The notes below the pieces were generated by a model that ran no database searches, was not told the DNA's origin, and was given only the letters and a program-made list of their open reading frames with translations. A program made the translations under genes and the position numbers. A DNA stretch of 64,000 nucleotides from Puccinia triticina (taxonomy: Eukaryota; Basidiomycota; Pucciniomycetes; Pucciniales; Pucciniaceae), in assembly GCF_026914185.1 (NCBI RefSeq), contig NC_070562.1, forward strand, positions 2,542,001-2,606,000, in the 5' to 3' direction. This document shows, piece by piece, positions 55,865 to 64,000 of the stretch (position 1 is the first letter of the stretch; the number at the start of each line of letters is the position of its first letter).

Positions 55865-56640
55865 CACATTGATAACCACTTCTGTTACAATTCTGCTTCA
55901 TCAGACTCAGCTGCACACCAACAACTGAGTCTGTTGAAGCAATCTGCTTTATCAGGCTTGGCTAAATACACTCCAACAACTGACCATCAGACAACACCCA
56001 CTTTGATGAGTATACTGTCCCACTCATCAATTCACACCTCAATTAAATTCCCTATTCTGATTCTCAAATCTTTTCATTTTTCATTGCAAAAATGCAAAAA
56101 TCCATTGAACATTTGAGAAGACCTTATGCAGCATAAAGGCAATGTACATTCAGAAAAAGGAAATGATCTGTTGCAGCATTTTCTTCCCTTTCATTTTCTT
56201 TTCAAAATGCACAAAACCAACCAACTTGCTTTGACTCCGTTCAGCGTTCCCTTGGGGATGTGCAGATTGCTTGGACAGATATCCACACCTGGGTAATTGT
56301 CTTCAATGTCATTGATAACCACTTCCACAAAAATTCTGCTTCATCAGACTTGGCTTCACACCAACAACCAAGTCTGTTGAAGCAATCAGGTACCCATCTG
56401 AACCTTCAACATAACACATTAGTTCCCCCCAACCAATCCACTCACTACTATCCTCCTCATCACACCTCAATTAACTTCCCCGTTCTGATTAATAATCCTT
56501 TGCTTTTTTCATTGCAAAAATGCAACAATCCAATGAACAATTGAGAAGTGCTTATGCTGCAGAACAGCAAGCTAGATTCAGAGAAACGCAACATTATTTT
56601 GCAGAATCTTCTTCCCCTTCATTTTCTTTTCACAATACCA
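55865..56640 (+). repeat. Diverged tandem duplication of about 430 bp
   Basis: ATTGATAACCACTTC starts both copies (about 55869 and 56308). Both continue with AATTCTGCTTCATCAGAC, GTCTGTTGAAGCAATC, 'TTTTTCATTGCAAAAATGCAA' and 'TTTTCTTTTCA'. The second copy leads into the Helitron reading frame. Confidence 0.65.
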
Positions 56641-57734
56641 AAAATGAGACTGCTATACAAAGAAGTGGTTTAACAAGATTTCCCATATTTATAATGATCT
56701 AGATAATCTTGATGTACACAAAACTACCAGTACAGGATCAATTTTGGACATCAACTTTGGCATTCAACAGACCCACCACTTTAGTAATCAACAGACCAGC
56801 CACTTTGGTATTCATTAGAACAGCCACTTTGGTAATCATCAGAACAGCCACTTTAGAGAAAAACATACCATCACAACACACTTCAAGAAGGTTTTATAAC
56901 CCTGATTTTCATTTTCCCATTCCATCACAAAAATTTTCAAGAGGGGTTTCTAATCCAGATGTTCATTTTCCCAAACATTATGCAAGAACACCAAATCAAA
57001 TGCAATTTCAACAACACCCACAACAACAATCCCAAAGTCAACACCCCTGAAATTCTAATGAATGAAAATTCTTACCAGTTGTATAGGAGAATTTAAAATG
57101 AACCAACAATAACAAGAGGAAATAACCACTTTATCATTGAAAACTACTGGGTCATGCCCTCTCATTCATACTTATCAGCCAAATTTCACTGTCACATCAA
57201 TGTAGAAATTTGTGCAGTCAAATACCTGTACAAATATTATGATAAATCAGCCTTGGATGTTGAAGAAAATATTGATGGGGTGAATAGATTCAGAGATTAT
57301 TGATGGGTAGCAGCTCCAGAAGCATGCTGGAGGATTTTCTCTTTCAAACTATCTGCAACTTATCTCTCTATATTTTTTTTGACATCCAGGACTATACATG
57401 GCACCCCACAAGCAAAGAATGGAAGCCAAGGCAGAGGGGTTTTTTAATTGGTAGAATTTATGCAGATTATCCTTCTGATCTAGAAAGATGGCATTTACAG
57501 CTACTACTCAATCATGTCACTGGTGCAACCTCTTTTGAGGATCTTTGTACATTGGGGGGGTTCAAAGTTGACTCCTGCACTGTTTCAGGAGCTAAATTCA
57601 GGAAAAAAAAGTCCCAGCCAAAAGTCTCCAGAACTTTCTGCAACTTTGAATCCCCCATTTTGGGGGATTCAATTCAGGACCCACACAAGCAGGAAAAAAG
57701 GTAAGTCCAAAACTTGCCCATCTCACCAATGGCT

Positions 57735-58760
57735 GGCCCAGAGTCCAGACCGGCCATCAATTGCATTGGATGGCCGGTCAACACTGTCCATTTGTACATA
57801 AACCCCACTTGATGACCCGGTCGGGTCGTCAATTCACAAGTGGCTAACCAATAATCCACCACTCAATGACCTGACCCGGTCATCGAGTGCTCGATGGCCC
57901 GGTCACCCAGTCTTTGGGTTAATACAGACTCCACTCGATGACCGGGTTGATCATCGAGTGGAGTGTGTACCATCCACTCGATTGCCCGGTCACCCGGTCA
58001 TCGAGTGGAGCGTGTACCAACCACTCGATGGCCCAGTTACCCGGTCATCGAGTGGATACACACCCAACTCGATGGCCCGGTCACCCGGTCATCGAGTGGA
58101 TGGTACACACTCCACTCGATGGCCCGGTCACCCGGTCGTCGAGCGGATACACACCCAACTCGATGGCCCAGGCACCCGGTCATCGAGTGGATGTTGACCG
58201 GATGACCGGGCCATCGAGTTGGGTGTGTATCCGCTCGACGACCGGGTGACCGGGCCATCGAGTGGAGTGTGTACCATCCACTCGATGACCGGGTGACCGG
58301 GCCATCGAGTGGAGTGTGTACCATCCACTCGATGACCGGGTGACCGGGCCATCGAGTGGAGTGTGTACCATCCACTCGATGACCGGGTGACCGGGCCATC
58401 GAGCGGATACATACCCAACTCGATGACCGGGTGACCGGGCCATCGAGTTGATGGTACACACTCCACTCGATGACCGGGTGACCGGGCCATTGAGTTGGGT
58501 GTGTATCTGCTCGATGGCCCGGTCATCCGGTCATCAAGTGGAGTCTGTATCCACTCGATGACCGGACTGGGTCATCAAGTGGATACACACCCACTCAATG
58601 ATTGACTCGGTCATCGAGTGGATACCCACTTCACTTGATGGCCGAGCCTATTGTTGAGTGGAGCGGGTGTCCACTCGCTGACCGGGTCCGGCCATCGAGT
58701 GGAGAGTAACCACTCGATGACCCGGTCGGGTCATCGGGTCATTGAGTGGTGGGGATTGGT
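57735..58760. repeat. Hairpin-word array, CCACTCGATGACCGGG type
   Basis: About 1 kb of words such as CACTCGATGACCGGGTGA with the complement GGCCATCGAGTGG, linked by GTGTGTACCATC or GGTGTGTATCC. Units are 30-50 bp. Orientation changes near 58200, so the array is also one large inverted repeat around GATGTTGACCGG. Open frames on both strands repeat 'ARSPGHRV' and are artefacts of the unit. Confidence 0.9.
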
Positions 58761-58828
58761 TAAAGTGAGCTGTGGTCATTGAGTGGGGTGTACGTGGGAG
58801 TATTCTGTGGACTGCATCTGTTATTGAC

Positions 58829-59428
58829 AGGACCCAGGAAAGCCCCTATGGAACACAGTAACCTAAATTCCCATATTTTTGAAAAATTCATACATTTTTG
58901 GGGCTCATTCATACACGTTTTGTGTGTAGGTTCAGAGCTTGGTCTAAAAATTCATACAAATTTTGTGCCTACGTTTTTTTGGGCAGCATTGATGCTGCTG
59001 CCAAGGGGGGGGGGGGGTGGGGAGGGGGGGAAAGAAAAGAAAAAAAGGGGAACCAGACTGCTGTAACTGTTGAGGGGGGGGGAATGGGGTCACTTGGGCA
59101 GGGTTAATAAGAAGGACAGGAAGTGGGATGCAACCTGTGGAAGCCGGAGGGTAGGTGAGTGTGGCACCGCTCCGGCCTAGAACTGTAGACTTGATTCAGA
59201 CTGAAAAATCATTACAGACAAGGCTTTCAACCTTAGCTTGAGCCCCTGATTCTCATACATTTTGGTTACTACCCCCCTTGCTCTCAGAAAAAATTCATAC
59301 AATTGAGGTGAGTACCTTTACCGGCCAAAATGACCATTCATACATCTGGGGTGTGTAGGTTTTTTGGTTTTTGACAAAAAAATCATACATTTTGGTTACT
59401 GTGTTCCATAGGGGCTTTCCTGGGTCCT
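58829..59428. mobile_element. 600-bp MITE with 35-bp perfect TIRs and 8-bp target duplication
   Basis: Starts AGGACCCAGGAAAGCCC and ends with its exact complement over 35 bp. TTATTGAC flanks it at 58821-58828 and 59429-59436. An 8-bp duplication suits the hAT superfamily. The interior contains several AATTCATACA words and a G-rich strand (59007-59038). It is non-coding and lies inside the 2.1-kb element. Confidence 0.92.
59007..59038 (+). other. Guanine-run tract, potential G-quadruplex
   Basis: An uninterrupted run of G followed by TGGGGAGGGGGGG on the plus strand. Four or more G runs in about 30 bp permit a quadruplex. A second G run lies at about 59075-59084. Confidence 0.7.
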
Positions 59429-61394
59429 TTATTGACTCGATGACCGGTCAGTTGAGGCCATGGATCTGATGAGGTGTGTCCAAAAGAGATTTTTCTCTAT
59501 TGGAGGCCATGGATTCAGGAATTTGGGGTGTTTCCTGATTCAGGAAGGCCCTTTCTGCATCCCCTCCTCATGAAGGAAATTGGGTTTGCAGGAAGGAATT
59601 CAGGTCCATTTTTTTCCTGAATTTTGGTCCTGAAACAGTGCAGGAGTCAACTTTGAACCCCCCCATTTCAGAGACAAATTAACAGTTTTTGTTCAGCTGC
59701 TTTGGCCTGGGGTCTGTTGGAAAATGATCATTATTTGGAAGCCACAATGGCTGAAGCAAATGAAACAATGATGCCATCTTATTTGCAAAAGTTATTTGGC
59801 ATACTTATAGCAAAACTTCAACCTTAATGCCCTCTGTGTTTATGAAATTCTTCCTACCATTACATGACTGAAGACTGGAGATCCATCAGGGATTTCAAGA
59901 TGATGCACTCATGACAAATCAGATTATTGAAGTAATCAATCCAATCCTTTCACAAAATGGTCTTCAATGTGTGGATATCTCATATTGACAATGCAAATCA
60001 TTTGAACAATCAGCAGAGATCAGGCTTTGATCAGATCATCAATGCATGCTATTCAGAACAACCTGCTTGCTCCTTCAATGATGGTCCAGGGGGATCTGGA
60101 AAGACTTTCTGATACAACTGCTTACTGGAAAATTTCAGATCAACCCAAAGAGTTGCTATCACAGGTGTAGGAAGTGGTGAGGTCTCATTTTCCCAGCCAT
60201 ACCATCTTAATTTTTATTCTCTCTGAACCCACAGGAATTGTAGCTATGAACATGCCATATGGCAGGACTGCTCAGTTGAATTTTGGAATTCCTCCAAAGC
60301 TTCTGCAAAATTCAGTTTCTTCAATCACAAAACATTCTCAAAAGGCTGATGTGTTGAAGCAATCAAAGCTTATCATTTGGGATGAAGCCCCAATGACACA
60401 TAGACATGCCCTTGAATTGGGAAACACTGAGACAGATTACTCCAAGACTTGATGGATTCAGATCAACCCTTTGGTGGCAAGGTAATTGTACTTGGAGGTT
60501 ATTTACATCAGGTTTTACCAGTGGTGCGGAAGGGAACATGTCCCTAGATTTTTGATGCAAGAATTGTCAACTCTTACTGCTGGAGATACTTTCAACAAAA
60601 TATCATCCAACTTCCAGCCAACATGTGTGCAGCAGGTGATCCTCAATTTCAGCAGTTTCTCTTATCCATTGGAGATGTGAAGTTATCACTCAATCAAACA
60701 ACAAAATCAACCCACCTACTTCTATAGTCATTCATGGGGGTTCTCAGGAGCAAAATTTGAATCATCTCATAAGACTGCAAGAATATTTCTTTAAAAAAAA
60801 TCAACTCTAGAATTTTAGAATCCATTCCATAAATCAACTCTAGAATTCTACAATCCATTCCATCTCAGGGGAGAACTTACACAAGCTTTGATTCTGTGGA
60901 ATATGATCCCCAAAATCTATATTTGCAAGAGTATATCAAAGGGTTGAACATCTCAGGGTTCCCACCTCATATTCTTCAACTAAAACGTGGAGTGCCAATA
61001 AAAATGCTCAAGAACCTTGATTGGACAATGGGAATTTGTAATGGAACCAGGTTGATTGTGGAAAACTTGGGTCCAAATGTGATTCACACAAGAGTCATAT
61101 CAGGTAATAGAGTTAATGATTCTGTGGCTATCCCTCACATTCCTTTCATATCTGACCCAGACAAGTCTGGACTGCCTTTCAAGCTCATTTGAAAGCAATT
61201 TCCTGTCAATCTGGCTTTCTCCCTGAAAATTAATAAATCTCAAGGTCAAAGAATTGGAAATGTTGGTATTGTGCTTCATGAACCTGTTTTTAGTCATTGT
61301 CAGCTCTATGTTGCACTTTCAAGAAGCAAGTCAAGCAAAACTACAAAGGTAGTGATTCCTCAGCCTGAAAGTGGCCAGGCTTCATATGAAACTT

Positions 61395-62400
61395 AAAAAC
61401 ATTTTTTACAAGGAATTTCTTTCTCATGTTCAGAGTTTATGAATTAATTATCTCATCAATATTTCCCCAACAATTGTCTTTCCAGCACAACTTTTGTGTC
61501 TTCTTCAAAAAACTTGAATTTATTTCACCAGTTTGCACTAATTTTGGTTTCTTACCAAGTTTTCATTTCAAATTTTCTTTCCTTTGACTGACTGCCTGTT
61601 ATGTAGACAGTCACCCAGGAATTGCAACATCAAAGTTTTGAAAAATTTAATCTGTTTCCTTTGAGCTGTCACATTACCCTTTTACCTTCCACCTCCTGTG
61701 ATTGACAAACCCCTATGACTTTAACACCCCCTGTAACCCCAAATTTGGGGGCTTCCCCTTGTATATATATATGTACATACAGTCTTAGACAGTTTGTAGC
61801 ATGTATGGATGTAAGAGCACACTGTGACACTCTTTTTCAACAGAGCACTATATATATATATGTATTATATACATACACTGGGTGTATCAGATCAACCATA
61901 AAAAATAGAAACAGGAAACACATCACCATCATGGGCTCTGACTGCACAAATCTCTCCAATCTAAAAAAAGGAAGAAAAAGAAAGGGGCGGGGACCAAGAA
62001 CAAGCCTGAATACATCAACAAAGAAACCCCATGGACATGGGAAGTGGGTGTGAATAAGCCACATGATCAGAAAGAGAAGAGAGAACCAAACAAAAGGGGA
62101 GGACACACAAGCGGGGGAAGAGGGAGACAACACAGTGTGGGGTTGGAGGGATAAGAAATAAGGATGATGGTGGGGATGGGGATGATTATTATGAATCAGG
62201 AACAAGAGTCTAGGCATAAACAGGGATAAACCACGACAAAAAGCGATAACAAGCGATCGGGAGAGAGAAAGAGAGAGAGAGATTGGGCGAGAAGAAGAAT
62301 GGAACAAAGGTGGTGGTGAGGAAAGCGAGATAGGCCGGGAGAAGACGAGGGGGGAAGGGGTCAAGATGAGAGATTAGAGCGCATCTGAAGACAGCGAGGA
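61395..62400. other. No gene; TA-rich microsatellites and 3' region of the polyQ gene
   Basis: TATATATATATG tracts at 61760-61775 and 61848-61875, then purine-rich sequence (61960-62340) that would be the 3' untranslated region of the minus-strand gene ending at 62401. The GAGAGA run near 62260-62283 is a microsatellite. Confidence 0.5.
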
Positions 62401-63999
62401 TTACATTCCGATGCGGCGTTGGTTGCCGGCGTTCAACAAGCTCATGAGGTCGAGCTGGGCATTACTACCCGCCGCTTGCTGCTGTTGCTGCTGTTGTTGT
62501 TGTTGCTGTTGTTGTTGCTGTTGTTGTTGCTGTTGTTGCTGTTGTTGGGACTGTTGTTGGGGCGGGGGCGGCAAGTTAGCAAGAGGGATCTGGAAGAGCT
62601 GTTGGACGGCGTTAGGATTGTTGCCGAGTGCGGGATGAGGCTGGGGTTGTTGCTGTTGGAGAATGCTGTTAGGAGCGGTAGCGGGGTTGTTATTGAGCAT
62701 GGGGACGCCGGCGAAGCTGGAGACGTTAGGATAGCCGGGGCCCGCGAAGGCGCGAGCGGGCGGGCCGGCGATGAACGGGAAGGAGAGAGTGGGGTTGTTG
62801 ACGGGGTGGGCGGGGAAGGAGCCGGCGGCAGCTGCGGCGGCGAGGGCTTGTTGGCGCTGGAGCTGCTGGAGCTGTTGCTGTTGCTGCTGTTGCTGTTGTT
62901 GCTGTTGGAGCTGGAGCTGCTGCTGATGGGCCATGGGGTGGTGTTGGAGGCCGGGCAGCATCTGCGGGGCGGGGTGGCCAAAGCCCACCGGGCCCGGCCG
63001 GCCACCTCCAGCCCCCGTTTGGACCCCAGTCGGCGAGCCGGCGAAGGTCACCGTGGGCGGAAGGATCCCGGGATGGTGCGCCGGGACCTGCTGGTGGTGC
63101 AGGAAAAGGTTGTTCAGTGCCGCCGTGTGGGGCCCATTGGCTGAAGGTAGCTGGACAATTCCATTTGGCCCCGGGGCAGAGTTCAAGTGCTGCAAGCCAT
63201 GAGAAGTGCCATTCACCGACGAATTTGCACCCGCAATGGCTAGACCTGGAGTAATTGTCAATGATGAGCTTGCATTTCTTCTCTCTTTCCATTGACCCTG
63301 GAAAGCGAAAAACCCACGTTGGTACTCAAGTCCATTTTGCTGTTGCTGCTGCTGTTGTTGCTGTTGTTGCTGCTGCTCGGAGTTTTAAAGAGAACGTGAA
63401 AATGCTCCAGATCAGTTCAATGGCAATGCCTGTCAAACACAGAAAAAGGAAGCTTACCTCAAATTGGCTCATACCTAGCCGATTGGAAGGAATTTATCAA
63501 CGAATAGGGGGAAGTAATGAGCGCTACTGGGAAAAAGTTGAAGATAAGGGTTAGATGAATGACAGACGTTGTTGATGGAGCTGGCGGGACAAGAAGGCCA
63601 ATTTCTGGTTATCGTTGCTACGATCGTGTGCGAGCTGCTGGGCAGGAATGTTAGTGAGCGAGTTAGAGTTAACGGAGTGGAGCATATGGCGAAGCTGAAA
63701 CATCTGTGGGTCATGAGGAGCTTGGTTGCGGAGGGCGGCGAAGCTAGCGTCGATGGGCGACTTGACATGTGGGGGGTGGTTGGTCGTGAACAGGTTGAAG
63801 GGTTGGTTGTTGGTGGCACTGCCAACGGATTGGGAGCCGTGGCCGTTCTGCGATCCGAACGGATGGTTGGCCGCCGATTGAGAGCCAGATAGATGGCCGA
63901 AACGGTCAGCGGACGAGTGGCTTGACAGGTGGTCTTCCAAGCCTCCGATTGGATGGGCAGACGAGGATCGCTGGGGAGAGTCACCAGCAAAGTTGGCAA
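62401..63999 (-). CDS. Polyglutamine-rich nuclear-regulator-like protein (5' end outside window)
   Basis: Minus-strand exons. The upstream part (63999-about 63555) reads SSADRFGHLSGSQSAANHPF, SQNGHGSQSVGSATNNQPF and NQAPHDPQMFQLRHMLHS. The downstream exon starts after a stop-containing intron near 63385 and reads a polyQ run, NGLEYQRGFFAFQGQW, LTITPGLAIAGANSSVN, a second Q run (about 62930-62860), AAAAAAG and a third, longer Q run (about 62545-62475), ending DLMSLLNAGNQRRIGM with stop TAA at 62403-62401. Q-, N- and P-rich sequence of this kind is common in fungal transcription regulators. No DNA-binding or catalytic domain is in the visible part, so the function is not assigned. This is one of the few host-like genes in the window. 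Confidence 0.65.
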
Positions 64000-64000
64000 A

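Larger units (their letters stand above)
57554..59664. mobile_element. 2.1-kb TIR element inserted in the Helitron, carrying a hairpin-word array
   Basis: The ends are inverted copies starting GGGGGGGTTCAAAGTTGA, identical for 37 bp and similar beyond. ATT flanks both sides (57551-57553 and 59665-59667), a likely 3-bp target duplication. Helitron coding sequence stops at the left end and resumes at the right. The interior holds the CTCGATGACCGG array (57735-58760) and a nested 600-bp MITE. It has no transposase. A 3-bp duplication suits PIF/Harbinger or CACTA machinery. Confidence 0.85.
56521..61394 (+). pseudogene. Helitron replicase-helicase, decayed and interrupted
   Basis: Helitrons encode a HUH replicase fused to a Pif1-like helicase. 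A low-complexity N-terminal frame starts at 56521 (MQQSNEQLRSAY). 57110-57553 contains HFIIENYWVMPSHSYLSAKF, CHINVEICAVKYLYKYYDKS, EWKPRQRGFLIGRIYADYP and HVTGATSFEDLCT, the Helitron-like N domain. After a 2.1-kb insertion the helicase resumes: ALAWGLLENDHYLEATMAEA (about 59700), Walker A GPGGSGKTF (about 60088), IIWDEAPMTHRHA (about 60375), NGTRLIVENLG (about 61040) and NKSQGQ...[10 protein letters not shown] (about 61230-61335). Many stops and frame shifts remain even without the insertion. The HUH motif itself was not located. Confidence 0.8.

Noticed and set aside
57938..58526. Repetitive ORFs on both strands (ARSPGHRV repeats)
   Set aside because: They are translations of the hairpin-word array; the same peptide appears on both strands because the words are palindromic.
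62419..63144. Plus-strand ORF with poly-leucine
   Set aside because: It is the antisense of the CAG/CAA tracts of the minus-strand polyQ gene, which has splice signals and a consistent frame.

Overview
The window looks like repeat-rich nuclear DNA of a rust fungus (Pucciniales, Puccinia-like). Evidence: short spliced introns with fungal GTRNGT donors; Plavaka/CACTA, KDZ, Helitron and Ty1/copia genes of basidiomycete type; a TET/JBP-like 2OG-Fe(II) oxygenase gene next to a KDZ transposase; and a signal-peptide gene with the GVCLWAG...GCF layout I associate with rust secreted proteins. There is no bacterial gene organisation. Species identity is not claimed.

Layout. 0.8-1.6 kb: a short TIR element built of GGGTACCC blocks and hairpin words; its inverted sister copy is at 35.5-36.3 kb. 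2-12.5 kb: a probable CACTA-type element with a Plavaka-like transposase (minus strand) and a divergent second gene (plus strand). 12.6-13.3 kb: a decayed LTR and a tiny foldback MITE. 14.7-15.8 kb: remnant of a tyrosine-recombinase gene. 15.96-21.78 kb: a complete Ty1/copia retrotransposon with 143-bp LTRs, a perfect target duplication and three in-frame stops. 22-24.6 kb: GC-rich gene fragments. 24.8-28.35 kb: an apparently complete KDZ transposase (minus), then a TET/JBP oxygenase gene (plus, 31.0-33.15 kb) split by an LTR-like insertion. 33.6-34.6 kb: a 210-bp satellite. 38.7-41.1 kb: an unknown two-exon gene and a secreted-protein gene. 42-45.8 kb: nested repeats with a solo LTR and a LINE remnant. 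46.5-47.6 kb: a second secreted-protein gene. 48.8-49.3 kb: a minisatellite. 49.68-50.03 kb: a 355-bp miniature LTR element whose LTRs carry a tRNA-like Pol III cassette. 50.7-54.3 kb: hairpin-word arrays and a 2.6-kb palindrome with a MITE in one arm only. 55-61.4 kb: a decayed Helitron interrupted by a 2.1-kb TIR element, itself interrupted by a 600-bp MITE. 62.4-64 kb: a host-like polyglutamine gene running off the right edge.

How it fits together. Most of the window is layered mobile DNA; clear host-gene candidates are the two secreted proteins, the polyQ gene and perhaps a few unknown ORFs. Three themes recur. First, several unrelated-looking elements share one architecture: TIR or GGTACC block, then an array of 25-40-bp words that each fold on themselves. 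Second, the differences between recent repeat copies, and several inactivating changes, are C-to-T or G-to-A at CpG, the footprint expected from cytosine methylation; a TET/JBP-type gene lies in the same window. Third, the miniature LTR element and the copia element use nearly the same half-tRNA primer site and polypurine tract.

All identities come from reading motifs by eye; no database search or fold calculation was run. Exon boundaries of spliced genes are approximate unless a splice site is named.
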